Notes: a model not told the origin generated them from the letters alone. DNA of 64,000 nt from Heliobacterium mobile (GCF_009720735.1 NZ_WNKU01000002.1:279290-343289); one strand, 5' to 3'. Shown: positions 36,001 through 43,214, counted from the first letter of the stretch. Numbers and translations are program-made.

Positions 36001-36644
36001 TCCTGCGGGGTAAAACCGGAAAAACCGTCGATCCAGATCTCCGCCTCCGAGAGCATCGCTGACTGGGGAATCCGTTCTGCCAGCAAGTGCAAATAGTCAT
36101 CAGGATCGGTATACTTGCCTTCTAAAAACGCATTTAAGGCTTTATTGAGCAATGCCAAGTCGTGAAGCTTGTCTGTCAACAAGCTCCCGCCCTGCCCTGC
36201 CGTCAACTCGGACTGACAACGTTCCAGATGGTCGATGTCAATATTATATATTTTTAACTCGGACAGGGCTCCTGCTAAGGCATCGGCAAACCCGGGCTGG
36301 CCGGCAGAGCGATGAAAAAGACGCAATTCATCTTTATGTGACTCTAACAACTGGCGCAAAATCATGCGCTTGCCTAGTTCACCGATGGGAATGCGCGCAC
36401 TCCCCCCTACCTCTTGGAGAACCCGGTAGGCGAGGCGGCGAAAGCTGAACACCTGTGCGCGGATCATGCCGCCCAGTTCCGGCATCGCCGAAAGGGATCG
36501 CTCCGTTTGAAAGGTGGCCTGTTCCGGCACTAAAAAAATAAGGGGTGAACCTTGGGGAGATCCTTTGATTTCTCGAGTGATTTCCTGCAAGCAGGTCTCC
36601 GTTTTACCGACGCCAGCCCTGCCCAGGATGAAGCGAAGGCTCAC
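33081..36644 (-). CDS. addB: ATP-dependent helicase/nuclease subunit B (AddB)
   Basis: A 1187-residue partner of AddA. The N terminus has a helicase-like Walker A GRAGVGKT (8-15). The C-terminal RecB-type nuclease contains VIDYKSSRADVKL. A [4Fe-4S] staple is expected from the Cys in NFLACPFAHF together with CSFCPYKPVC near the end. It recognises Chi and cuts the 5' strand. It overlaps yhaM upstream and addA downstream by GTGA at both ends, so the three proteins are made in ratio. Confidence 0.96.
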   Translation of the reverse strand: MSLRFILGRAGVGKTETCLQEITREIKGSPQGSPLIFLVPEQATFQTERSLSAMPELGGMIRAQVFSFRRLAYRVLQEVGGSARIPIGELGKRMILRQLLESHKDELRLFHRSAGQPGFADALAGALSELKIYNIDIDHLERCQSELTAGQGGSLLTDKLHDLALLNKALNAFLEGKYTDPDDYLHLLAERIPQSAMLSEAEIWIDGFSGFTPQELSVVGALMKTCRRVHMALCLDPTQLDLPCDLTDPFFRTRETQEKLLQLAKDHQVSIEKALHLTPDVAPRFRQAPELQHLESCYFRRPGVLWAVDSPGLQICAAVNRRSEVEGAAREMIRLCRDQGYRWRDMALFLRDLESYQELLASVFQDFGIPFFMDRKRPVAHHPLVELVRSALETVIKDWSYEPVFRYLKTDLVPISRDEVDQLENYVLSHGIRSWRWWDSQPWMFRRRLTLGDDDREFNDAELAQLAAINDARDRARKGLLNFQKAVQGLAEVRSVTASLYQLLVELNVPEQLGQWITACEEEGRLEEARAHRQVWSAIMDLFDQIVESLGEKPIDLATYAVVMEAGLDSLRLGLIPPELDQVLIGTLDRSRSPEVKAAFVLGVSEGVLPARPKDDGIFDDRERERIQEQTGLELAPGSRRRLFDEEYHVYVAMTRAQERCYLSFPLADEEGRAQLPSPVIARVREIFPNLQEKAWSLEPGLVSTAGTQELRSFEEELAWEYICHSGRSLSYLIPQFREALTGRAIPLVWWETYSWMAARSEWRERMGPVLSGLWHKNQEHFLPKPVSRRLYGAPLKASVSRVENFLACPFAHFVSYGLRLKERPVFRLQAPDLGQFFHAALKQFGDRLRQENLHWGALSQDQMVKMTKEVVSALAPQLQNEILLSTARYRYLTGRLQQTLSQAVHVLGEHARRGDFQPLGLEIGFGPGELLPPVRVPLTGGHYMDLVGRIDRIDGVIAQEKPWLRVIDYKSSRADVKLADMVHGLKLQLLTYLDVALQHGNKLIQPLMSGRPSPLTPCQPGGMLYFGVRNPLLSSGGPLGPDEAAQALLKELKMRGHVLADPELVALMDKETSSGYSPLIPVGLKKDGSFYSASSVLTLEQFSMLRGYLQKVFSRVGDAIMEGFVAIEPYRRDDRLACSFCPYKPVCQFDRLLQDNGYRTLIDEAPEILWQKVGDGSIPILQGVIR

Positions 36645-37621
36645 CGCTCGTCGCCTCCCTCTCCGATATAAAATCGGCGCTCCAAACTCTTGAGATAAGG
36701 GGTCCAGCCATCTTTAGCCTCGGCTAGGGCTTGCCGTATCTTAAACATGTCAGCGTCAAAGCGATCCGCATAGTGTAGAATGACGGCTTCCACCATTTGA
36801 GGACGCTTCGGCGACTGCCACTCATACTCGCCATGGTGACTGGCGATGAGATGTTCAATTTTTATGCGCAACGCTTTGGGGAATCCTTCGACCTCTTCCA
36901 TCCAGCGGTCTAATAAATTGATACCGATGACGATATGACCGAGGAGGTTTCCTTCTGTCGTATAACCGATGACCGTATCGTATTGAAGTTCGGCAATCTT
37001 GCCGATGTCATGGAGGATGGCCCCAGCAGTGAGCAAGTCTCGGTTGGCTTCGGGCACATTATCAGCCAAGTGAAGGGCCGTTTTTAACACGCCCAGCGAA
37101 TGTTCCAACAAACCGCCAATGTACGCTTGGTGGTGACTCATCGCTGCCGGCGCTGTCACATAGGCGCGGCGAATCTGGCCATCGGCGAACAGGGTGGTTA
37201 AGAGCGTACGTATATAGGGATTCTCGATCCGAGAAACAGCTTGGTCCAGTTCCTGTTCCAAGGCACTTCGGTCCATCGGCGTCACAGGTAGAAAGGCTTC
37301 CCAATCGACATCCTGCGGATGGACCGGCTCCACGGCATGGATATGTAACTGGACGACTCCCTGATACTCGGTAGCCTGCCCTCGGATGCGAAAGACCGTC
37401 TCTTCCTTTAGTACTTGAGCAAACTGCTCTCCCCGATCCCAGGCACGGGCTTCCATCTTACCGGTACGGTCTTCCAGCACAGCCGTCAAGTAATGACCTT
37501 TCGAGGGATCCCGGTAAGGCATCAGCGAAAAACGTCGAACGACAAAAAAATCGTCTATTCCCTGGCCCGCTTTCAGGTCTTTTAACCAGATACGAGGTTT
37601 TTGGGGCTTGATAGGTTGCAC
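36641..37621 (-). CDS. yhaM: 3'-5' exoribonuclease YhaM family
   Basis: A 326-residue protein with an N-terminal OB fold (IWLKDLKAGQGIDDFFVVRRF, LTAVLEDRTGKMEARAWDRG) and a C-terminal HD domain. The HD metal ligands lie in LLEHSLGV, AGAILHDIGKI and LIASHHGEYEW. YhaM trims RNA, and also single-stranded DNA, from the 3' end. GTG at 37621 is 8 nt after GGAG; a longer frame to 37657 has no SD. It heads the yhaM-addB-addA operon, an arrangement that ties it to DNA end processing. Confidence 0.92.
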   Translation of the reverse strand: MQPIKPQKPRIWLKDLKAGQGIDDFFVVRRFSLMPYRDPSKGHYLTAVLEDRTGKMEARAWDRGEQFAQVLKEETVFRIRGQATEYQGVVQLHIHAVEPVHPQDVDWEAFLPVTPMDRSALEQELDQAVSRIENPYIRTLLTTLFADGQIRRAYVTAPAAMSHHQAYIGGLLEHSLGVLKTALHLADNVPEANRDLLTAGAILHDIGKIAELQYDTVIGYTTEGNLLGHIVIGINLLDRWMEEVEGFPKALRIKIEHLIASHHGEYEWQSPKRPQMVEAVILHYADRFDADMFKIRQALAEAKDGWTPYLKSLERRFYIGEGGDER

Positions 37622-37746
37622 GGAGTCAACTCCTTCACTTTTTCCCAAGAGGTCCAAGGTCCCGGTGATTAAAGAACTAATTCTGCAACTGTGCGAGAAA
37701 TTCCTTTGGCATCAAATAGCCTTTCAACTTATTTCCAGAATAAGAA

Positions 37747-37776
37747 AACAGCCCAAGACATATCATCCGGGCTGTT
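37747..37776 (-). terminator. Terminator of the arsR-permease-thioredoxin cluster
   Basis: AACAGCCC (37747-37754) pairs with GGGCTGTT (37769-37776); on the minus strand TTTTCTTATT follows. It lies 27 bp past the thioredoxin-like stop. Confidence 0.85.
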
Positions 37777-37802
37777 CTCTTCTTTAATTGTTTTTCATTT
37801 GC

Positions 37803-38033
37803 TCAGCTTAGCATGATTTTTAATTCGCTCACCGAAGGGATTCGGCCCGACACTTTCACCGTCCCATCTACGACCAGTGCGGGCGTTGACATGACACCGT
37901 AGGACATAATCGTCGGAAAATCGGTGACCTTGTCCACCTTCACCTCTTTTCCGAGTTCTTGGAGCGTTTGTTTGACGAGCGTTTCCAGTTGATTGCATTT
38001 GGCACATCCGGCGCCAAGAACCTTGACTTCCAT
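37803..38033 (-). CDS. Thioredoxin-like redox-active disulfide protein (MTH895 type)
   Basis: A 76-residue small thioredoxin fold with the active-site CAKC in VLGAGCAKCNQLE and the cis-Pro loop MSTPALVVDG. Such proteins accompany ArsP/DUF318 permeases and ArsR regulators. The ATG at 38033 follows GGAGGTGA; the frame reaching 38051 is not needed. It is 50 bp downstream of the permease gene and likely shares its transcript. Role: electron or thiol transfer linked to metal or organoarsenical export, by inference. Confidence 0.9.
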   Translation of the reverse strand: MEVKVLGAGCAKCNQLETLVKQTLQELGKEVKVDKVTDFPTIMSYGVMSTPALVVDGTVKVSGRIPSVSELKIMLS

Positions 38034-38083
38034 TTCGTCACCTCCCTTCACCGCTTTACATAGACCGAAATCAGCAGATTCGG

Positions 38084-39040
38084 TTATAAAATAGCGTTGA
38101 ATAAGTAGCCGACAAAGGTGATCGTCAATGCGTTAATTCCCACGAAAAGTCCGATGAGTTTCGGTTTCAACACTTGTTTTAAGATGATGATCTCTGGCAA
38201 TGACAAGGCTGTTACGGCCATCATAAAAGCTAACACCGTTCCCATAGCCATCCCTTTTTCCATCAGGGCATGGACGATGGGTATCGTTCCAGCGGCGTTA
38301 GAGTATAAAGGGATGCCGATCAGAACGGCCAAAGGAACCGCAAAAAGGTTGTCCTTGCCGGCATAGCGCACGAGAAAGTCTTCCGGAGCGTATCCATGGA
38401 TCAGACCGCCGATTCCGATGGCCACAATCACATAGATCCAGACTTTCTTGATGATGTCCTGGGTATATTGCCAGGCATAGTCATGACGTTGCCGCCACGA
38501 TAGAGAGGCGATCTCCACCTCAGGCATCTTGATCTGATAGACATAGTCGGCCACCTGATCTTCCATCTTCGCCCGGCCGATCATCATCCCCCCGGCGACG
38601 GCGACAGCCAAACCTGTGCCCATATAGATGGCGGCGATCTTCCAACCAAAAAGACCGAAGAGCAGCACTAAGGCTACTTCGTTGACCATAGGCGAAGCGA
38701 TCAAGAACGAAAAGGTTACGCCCAAGGGTACTCCCGATTCAACAAAACCGATGAACAGGGGAACGGCGGAACAGGAGCAAAAGGGAGTTACCACACCTAA
38801 CAAAGCAGCGACGATATTCCCGATGAATTCCCGTTTATGGGAGAGCATCTTCTTTGTCCGCTCCGGTGGAAAAAAACTGCGGATAAAAGAAACGGCATAG
38901 ATGATGACCGCAAGCAAGAAAAGAATCTTCTGTACATCATAAATGAAAAAATGCAGTGCTTCCGTCAGGTGTTCTCCATGAGATAGATTCATCCAACGAT
39001 AGACGATCATATCGGCGATCCAGGCAAACACTACGATCAT
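38084..39040 (-). CDS. DUF318/ArsP-type permease
   Basis: A 318-residue membrane protein with about eight helices. The conserved Cys-containing core is TPFCSCSAVPLFIGF, then GVTFSFLIASPMVNEVALVLL, and its repeat in the second half (YSNAAGTIPIVHAL, AFMMAVTALSLPE). This is the family of ArsP, which exports trivalent organoarsenicals, and of other metal-linked permeases. The gene is flanked by an ArsR regulator and a CxxC thioredoxin-like protein. A candidate ArsR operator overlaps its own promoter at 39074-39095. Confidence 0.9.
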   Translation of the reverse strand: MIVVFAWIADMIVYRWMNLSHGEHLTEALHFFIYDVQKILFLLAVIIYAVSFIRSFFPPERTKKMLSHKREFIGNIVAALLGVVTPFCSCSAVPLFIGFVESGVPLGVTFSFLIASPMVNEVALVLLFGLFGWKIAAIYMGTGLAVAVAGGMMIGRAKMEDQVADYVYQIKMPEVEIASLSWRQRHDYAWQYTQDIIKKVWIYVIVAIGIGGLIHGYAPEDFLVRYAGKDNLFAVPLAVLIGIPLYSNAAGTIPIVHALMEKGMAMGTVLAFMMAVTALSLPEIIILKQVLKPKLIGLFVGINALTITFVGYLFNAIL

Positions 39041-39073
39041 CCCCCTTTTCCTATGTAACGACGATTAGCAGGC

Positions 39074-39095
39074 ATTATAATCAACTTTTTTTGAT
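39074..39095 (-). promoter_or_regulatory. Permease promoter -10 and ArsR-type operator
   Basis: On the minus strand TATAAT lies at 39079-39074. Directly upstream is ATCAA-N6-TTGAT (39080-39095), the same half-sites and spacing as the perfect palindrome in front of arsR. The -35 hexamer is poor. The operator sits between -10 and -35, where a repressor would block RNA polymerase. Confidence 0.6.
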
Positions 39096-39114
39096 ATAAG
39101 AGACTAAAAAAATA

Positions 39115-39408
39115 TTATAGCTGGAAAGCTTGTTGAACCGAGCACAGATAGCTCCGTAAGGTATCTCGGTTCACAGAGTAATAGTTCCATTTTCCTTCAG
39201 CCACTTCAGAGATCAAGCCGGCTTCCTTCAATTCTTTGATATGGTAGGAGACTTTCGATTGCAGCAAGCCCATCCCTTCCACGAGATCACAGACACAGAC
39301 CCCTGGTTTATGGGTTTCTAAAAAATACTGTTCTCGATTGGCGATGCGCAAAAGGATCTGCCAGCGCAATGGATCTGAGAGAGCCTTCGCCACTTTGACA
39401 GTGTCCAT
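39115..39408 (-). CDS. ArsR/SmtB family metalloregulator
   Basis: A 97-residue winged-helix repressor. Helix-turn-helix: MGLLQSKVSYHIKELKEAGLI; wing: GKWNYYSVN. The metal-binding site is the alpha3 motif CVCDL, as in ArsR of plasmid R773. It should release its operator on binding As(III), Sb(III) or a similar thiophilic metal. It is transcribed toward the permease and thioredoxin-like genes and has the same operator in front of itself and the permease, implying autoregulation and control of export. A further Cys near the C terminus (LCSVQQ) might add a ligand. Confidence 0.95.
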   Translation of the reverse strand: MDTVKVAKALSDPLRWQILLRIANREQYFLETHKPGVCVCDLVEGMGLLQSKVSYHIKELKEAGLISEVAEGKWNYYSVNRDTLRSYLCSVQQAFQL

Positions 39409-39429
39409 AAGTGATCAACTCCTAAATCT

Positions 39430-39458
39430 AATATATCAAATTAATTTGATTTGTTCAA
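39430..39458 (-). promoter_or_regulatory. arsR promoter with perfect palindromic operator
   Basis: On the minus strand TTGAAC (39458-39453) and TATATT (39435-39430) are 17 bp apart. The 16-bp perfect palindrome ATCAAATTAATTTGAT (39435-39450) fills the spacer. This matches the shape of known ArsR/CadC operators and is almost certainly the repressor site. Confidence 0.8.
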
Positions 39459-39569
39459 GTCTTCAAGCAATCCTGACTATCATCGCATCAGAACAAGTAA
39501 ACGACGGAAAGCATTATCGCTACCCTTTTATTTTCCGTCTGATAAAATAAGCGATATTTGTGATGACAT

Positions 39570-39684
39570 AAAAAAACCCCCTTGGCAGACGGTACGGTCT
39601 CTCCTGCCAAGGAGGGGCGAGAAGGACGATATTCAATGGGATTAAAAAGGTGTTTGCCTAGTCATGTTCGGAATCGGTTCTCTG
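39570..39684 (-). ncRNA. Candidate small RNA with own promoter and terminator
   Basis: The minus strand has TTGCCA (39720-39715), an 18-bp spacer and TAAAAT (39696-39691). About 70 bp downstream a strong hairpin begins (CCCCCTTGGCAG at 39577-39588 pairing with 39604-39617) and is followed by TTTTTTTATG. No ORF of useful size lies between; the only ATG is followed at once by ACT and TAG. A transcript of about 115 nt is predicted. The upper part of the hairpin (GACCGTACCGTC) could fold again. No known RNA family is recognised. It lies in the 420-bp gap between the arsR promoter and the STAS gene. Confidence 0.35.
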
Positions 39685-39768
39685 ACACTTATTTTACTAA
39701 ATTTTCTGCTCTTTTGGCAAAGAGGAATATGTTATAGGAGCTATTCGATCTTTTTATAGATCACGAAA

Positions 39769-39797
39769 GCGTATACCTGCTACAAATATACGCTTTT
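39769..39797. terminator. Terminator-like hairpin after the STAS gene
   Basis: GCGTATA (39769-39775) pairs with TATACGC (39787-39793). TTTTGTTCTT follows on the plus strand, and the minus-strand side is less T-rich. It lies 36 bp past the STAS stop and may end that transcript. Confidence 0.45.
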
Positions 39798-39828
39798 GTT
39801 CTTACTATACAATTGCCTATGAATTAAC

Positions 39829-40137
39829 TTATTGTATCGTAAATACTTCGTTCAGGCGGGTAATCTTAAATACTTGAAGCACGAATCGATTAGGGTTGTT
39901 CAAATACAACTGTCCTCCATATTCGTGGGTACGCTTTAACAGGGCAATCAAGGCACTGATGGCCATACTATCAATTAAGTCAACACTGCTCAAATCGATA
40001 TGCACATTAAATTTTCCCTGATCAATAAATTCCAAGATCACTTCTTTGAATTTTCTGGCTTTGATCAATGTGATATTCCCGACAAGTTTTACATATACGT
40101 CATTGCCATCAAAAGTTATTTTATGGGACAACTGCAT
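39829..40137 (-). CDS. STAS domain protein (anti-sigma factor antagonist-like)
   Basis: A 102-residue single STAS domain like SpoIIAA/RsbV. The central segment FNVHIDLSSVDLIDSMAISALIALLKRT holds the likely phospho-acceptor Ser57, where SpoIIAA has DSSG. The C-terminal half (LYLNNPNRFVLQVFKITRLNEVFTI) is typical. It would bind an anti-sigma kinase until phosphorylated. No kinase or sigma gene is next to it, so the partner lies elsewhere. ATG at 40137 and GTG at 40140 are both possible starts. Confidence 0.88.
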   Translation of the reverse strand: MQLSHKITFDGNDVYVKLVGNITLIKARKFKEVILEFIDQGKFNVHIDLSSVDLIDSMAISALIALLKRTHEYGGQLYLNNPNRFVLQVFKITRLNEVFTIQ

Positions 40138-40247
40138 CACCTGGTCCGTATATACTACGTTCTATACCAAAAGAATAGTTTATACCATATTACCATGACA
40201 CCTATGTCGAAAAGAGTCGTATTCTGTCTACAGATACCATCTTTTAT

Positions 40248-40583
40248 TTAATAGGGACCATCGATCAGTCGGTCCCAATGACCGTATATCAGAAGATTAT
40301 GTAATTGCTGGATCATCTTTTCCCACTTATTTTTTTCCGGTTCTCGAAACATAGACCAATAGGCTTCCTCTGTATAATTCTCCTTGATTTCTTGAATCAG
40401 ACTGTTAAGCTGGTCTTGGCAAATCATTACCTGAGCTGCAGCAATTTCCCGGTACCGTTCACCAGCATGTTCAAGACGTTCAACAGCAAGATTATACTCT
40501 TTTTTGGCTTCTTCCATCTGTTCAAAAAGCAGTTGGAAATCCTTTTTCACCTTAAAGCGGGGCTGCAAGCTTGCTATGACCAT
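40248..40583 (-). CDS. Hypothetical coiled-coil protein
   Basis: A 111-residue protein with a strong SD (AAAGGAGG). Residues 15-75 form a charged helical or coiled-coil region (FEQMEEAKKEYNLAVERLEHAGERYREIAAAQ). The C terminus is aromatic (WEKMIQQLHNLLIYGHWDRLIDGPY). There is no signal peptide and I do not recognise the family. It stands alone 107 bp upstream of the STAS gene on the same strand. Confidence 0.7.
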   Translation of the reverse strand: MVIASLQPRFKVKKDFQLLFEQMEEAKKEYNLAVERLEHAGERYREIAAAQVMICQDQLNSLIQEIKENYTEEAYWSMFREPEKNKWEKMIQQLHNLLIYGHWDRLIDGPY

Positions 40584-40677
40584 AATCCTTTCCTCCTTTT
40601 TACCCCTGGTCTGCCTGTCCCTTGTTACCTCATGTATATGAATCGGCTCCTCCTTTACTACCCTTTTTCAAAAAAAT

Positions 40678-40704
40678 AACGATCCCGCAAAAGGCGAGAT
40701 CGTT
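40678..40704 (-). terminator. Second of two tandem terminators
   Basis: AACGATC (40678-40684) pairs with GATCGTT (40698-40704), with inner GC pairs; on the minus strand TTATTTTTTT follows. It backs up the hairpin at 40728-40759. Confidence 0.75.
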
Positions 40705-40727
40705 GACGATATTTTTCTTTTAAAAAT

Positions 40728-40759
40728 GCAAGGGCGAGGCAACATATCCTCGCCCTTGC
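40728..40759 (-). terminator. Terminator of the 40769-40966 ORF
   Basis: A perfect 12-bp stem GCAAGGGCGAGG (40728-40739) / CCTCGCCCTTGC (40748-40759), followed on the minus strand by ATTTTTA. Its place right after the small ORF supports that ORF being a real gene. Confidence 0.85.
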
Positions 40760-40768
40760 TGTCGGAGG

Positions 40769-40966
40769 TCACTGAAAGCTGACTTGAACCATGGCTTTTG
40801 AATCACCCATATCGGCAGCTGCTATCTGATGGACTTCAATGGGGACATCGAACCCGGAGATGATGACGCGATCCAATAAATCACAAAACTCTTTGGGCGA
40901 ATTCCCTATTGACTTGGTTTCGCGTTGTTCCCGAGGTTTCCGCCATCGTTCAAAAAAAGCTACCAC
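40769..40966 (-). CDS. Small hypothetical protein
   Basis: A 65-residue ORF with a basic start (FFERWRKPREQRETK) and a more regular second half (DLLDRVIISGFDVPIEVHQIAAADMG, then AMVQVSF). The only start codon is a GTG that lies inside the stem of the ferredoxin terminator, with GGGGG touching it. Two strong terminators follow the stop. The protein-like C-terminal half and terminators argue for a gene; the odd start argues for caution. No family recognised. Confidence 0.45.
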   Translation of the reverse strand: MVAFFERWRKPREQRETKSIGNSPKEFCDLLDRVIISGFDVPIEVHQIAAADMGDSKAMVQVSFQ

Positions 40967-40981
40967 CCCCTAAGGGGTAGC
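40952..40981 (-). terminator. Terminator of the ferredoxin gene
   Basis: GCTACC (minus strand 40981-40976) pairs with GGTAGC (40964-40959), with inner CC/GG pairs, then TTTTTTTG. It overlaps the GTG start of the next small ORF. Confidence 0.75.
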
Positions 40982-40993
40982 ATATCCAGTTTT

Positions 40994-41170
40994 TCAGACT
41001 TGAAAAATACAGTTAGCCGGACAAGCGTCTACACAAGAACCGCAGTCGGTACAGGCAGGTTCGTCGATGATTCGAATACCGCCATCTACCTCAGAAACAC
41101 ATGATGCAGGGCAGACAAATTGACAAGCGCCACAAGCGACACAACCATCGGCGTTGACTTGGTATGCCAT
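40994..41170 (-). CDS. 2[4Fe-4S] ferredoxin
   Basis: A 58-residue bacterial ferredoxin with two full cluster motifs. The first is CVACGACQFVCP and the second CTDCGSCVDACP, each C-x2-C-x2-C-x3-C-P. The ATG at 41170 follows GAAAGGAG; the open frame reaching 41299 has no SD. It is a low-potential electron carrier of the cytosol, for pyruvate oxidation, hydrogenase or nitrogenase. It is small and clostridial in type. The end IFQV gives no hint of a dedicated partner. Confidence 0.95.
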   Translation of the reverse strand: MAYQVNADGCVACGACQFVCPASCVSEVDGGIRIIDEPACTDCGSCVDACPANCIFQV

Positions 41171-41234
41171 TAGATCGGTACTCCTTTCGGATAGCAATGA
41201 AATTTGTAAATAAGAATTATTTCGCCAATTACAG

Positions 41235-41456
41235 TTATTTTCCTTCCTTTTCACCGCTTTTCCATGGTGGTCGATGTTCTTCTTGTATGGTAGGAACAAG
41301 ACCCTTTGTCTTCGTTCGGTAATATTCGTTTAACAACCGGTCGACTTCGCGAGATATGGCCACAGCCTTCTGGGGTCGTCGAGCCAACATGTGGCGAAGT
41401 GCTTCCTTGCGTTTTACCTGGATTTGTCGAAGTATATCGTTGTCGTCGGCATTCAC
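41235..41456 (-). CDS. Spo0E-like aspartyl-phosphate phosphatase
   Basis: A 73-residue protein. The core RKEALRHMLARRP then AISREVDRLLNEYYR matches the Spo0E pattern of two helices with an SQELD-like signature; here it is SREVD, keeping the acidic Asp. Spo0E proteins dephosphorylate Spo0A-P and delay sporulation. GTG start 9 nt after GGAGG. The C terminus is a short basic tail. It lies 64 bp upstream of the ferredoxin gene. The family call rests on pattern and size. Confidence 0.7.
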   Translation of the reverse strand: MNADDNDILRQIQVKRKEALRHMLARRPQKAVAISREVDRLLNEYYRTKTKGLVPTIQEEHRPPWKSGEKEGK

Positions 41457-41576
41457 GATTAATTACCTCCGTTTTCCAGTTACTGGTTATTATTTATTCG
41501 ATAAACTAAGATATTATCCCATATTTTCCCTTTTTATTTTTCTAGTAACTACCTGCAGAGAAACCGGAACAGAACG

Positions 41577-41602
41577 AAAAAAACGCCCGGATATACCGGG
41601 CG
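41577..41602 (-). terminator. Terminator of the FAD-dependent oxidoreductase gene
   Basis: CGCCCGG (41584-41590) pairs with CCGGGCG (41596-41602) around ATATA; on the minus strand seven T follow. It lies 17 bp past the stop. Confidence 0.9.
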
Positions 41603-41618
41603 CCATAAAGGGCAGTCT

Positions 41619-42998
41619 CTATTTTCGCCGTTCCGAGATAATTCTCGCCACATGGACACCGCTCGCACTCGCTTGGGAGAGACCGCGAGTGACACCAGCG
41701 CCATCACCGACAGCAAACATGTTCGGAATTTCTGTCTCCAGTTGTTTCGTCAATTTTAACCGGGAACTATAAAATTTCACTTCTACCCCGTACAACAGTG
41801 TGTCGTTGTTGGCCACGCCTGGGGCAATTTTATCGAGGGCGTAGATCATCTCTACGATGTTGTCCAAGTGCCGTTTCGGCAGTACCAAGCTCAAATCTCC
41901 TGGAGTCGCTTTTAAGGTTGGCTTGGTAAAGCTTTGGGACAGGCGGTGTTCATTCGTTCTTCGTCCTTTGACTAGATCGCCGAAGCGTTGGACCAAAACG
42001 CCACCGCTGAGCAGATTCGAGAAGGAAGCGATTCGCTTGCCATACTGATGCGGCTCATTGAAGGGTTCGGTAAAGCGGTTGCTCACTAACAAGGCAAAGT
42101 TTGTGTTCTTGCTGTGCAGCTTTTCGTCACGGTAACTATGGCCGTTGACGGTAACAATGCCGTCGGTGTTCTCGGCTACGACATATCCTTTGGGGTTCAT
42201 GCAGAAGGTGCGGACCAAGTCCCCATACTGTTTTGTACGGTAGACAAGTTTGGCTTCATATACCTCATCGGTGATATGCTGGAACACTTCTGCCGGAATT
42301 TCTACGCGGACACCTACATCAACCTGATTATTGTAAAGCCCGAGGCCCAACTCTTTACATTGGTTTGCAAACAATTCAGAACCAGCCCGTCCCGGGGCGG
42401 CGATGAGGTAATCACAGTCGATCCATTCGGGTTGTCCGATATCGAGGCGGAATCGGTCTCCCTCTTTACGGATCTTCTGAACACGAGTATTGAATATAAT
42501 CTTGACTTTCTCTTTCAGAAATTCATAGATGCTTTTTAAAATCTCAAGATTATTTTCTGTTCCCAGGTGGCGCACTTGCGCGTCCAGCAGATGCAAGTCG
42601 TAGGCCAGGGCTTGTTTGCGGAGGCCGCTGTTTTTTGTGCTAAAGAGTTCCGACGGTGCTCCGTAGCTCATATTAATCTGATCTACATATGCGATCAGTT
42701 CGAGCACTTCTTGGTCAGCAATGTAGTCACTGAGCCAACCGCCAAATTCAGTCGTAAAATTATATTTTCCATCGGAAAATGCACCGGCTCCACCGAAACC
42801 GCGCATAATTCCGCAAGGATTGCATTTTATGCAGTGATTTACTTTTTTTTCAGCGATGGGGCATTTTCGAGTGTAAATGTCTCTACCTTCTTCGATCATC
42901 ACGACATTGACGTTCTCGTTTTTGGAAATCAACTCGTAGGCTGCAAAAATACCGGAAGGTCCACTTCCTATAATGGCTACATCAAACTTGGTTGTCAT
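41619..42998 (-). CDS. NAD(P)/FAD-dependent dehydrogenase (COG2509-like)
   Basis: A 459-residue flavoprotein. The N-terminal dinucleotide fold is DVAIIGSGPSGIFAAYEL; near the C terminus is PNMFAVGDGAGVTRGLSQASASGV, the second FAD contact. After the first strand pair comes a Cys group (RKCPIAEKK, CIKCNPCG) followed by GFGGAGAFSDGKYN, the hallmark of this group. The cysteines could hold an Fe-S cluster or redox disulfide. The ATG at 42998 follows GGGAGCGAGGGG; the frame reaching 43136 is not used. The substrate is not known for most members. Confidence 0.88.
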   Translation of the reverse strand: MTTKFDVAIIGSGPSGIFAAYELISKNENVNVVMIEEGRDIYTRKCPIAEKKVNHCIKCNPCGIMRGFGGAGAFSDGKYNFTTEFGGWLSDYIADQEVLELIAYVDQINMSYGAPSELFSTKNSGLRKQALAYDLHLLDAQVRHLGTENNLEILKSIYEFLKEKVKIIFNTRVQKIRKEGDRFRLDIGQPEWIDCDYLIAAPGRAGSELFANQCKELGLGLYNNQVDVGVRVEIPAEVFQHITDEVYEAKLVYRTKQYGDLVRTFCMNPKGYVVAENTDGIVTVNGHSYRDEKLHSKNTNFALLVSNRFTEPFNEPHQYGKRIASFSNLLSGGVLVQRFGDLVKGRRTNEHRLSQSFTKPTLKATPGDLSLVLPKRHLDNIVEMIYALDKIAPGVANNDTLLYGVEVKFYSSRLKLTKQLETEIPNMFAVGDGAGVTRGLSQASASGVHVARIISERRK

Positions 42999-43116
42999 AT
43001 GAATCCCCTCGCTCCCTACTATCTTGGTAACAAACCTTACGTATTTTACTCGATAGTTCAGCAAAAGTAAATAAAAATCTTTATCTCTATTTCCCTTGTT
43101 TACAGGGGAAATAAAA

Positions 43117-43152
43117 AATCCCACCGTATCCATCAAAGGAACCGGCGGGATT
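43117..43152 (-). terminator. Terminator of the SdpI-like gene
   Basis: AATCCCACCG (43117-43126) pairs with CGGCGGGATT (43143-43152); on the minus strand the stem runs into TTTTTTATTT. It lies 63 bp past the stop. Confidence 0.8.
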
Positions 43153-43214
43153 AGAGGTATCTTTCGGTTTCAAGTCAGCCTTCCATATTGAACTTTGGAA
43201 AACACCCACTTTGG

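Noticed and set aside
39451..39645. Plus-strand ORF of 64 codons in the arsR-STAS gap
   Set aside because: It runs through the arsR promoter and the small-RNA hairpin and has no SD.
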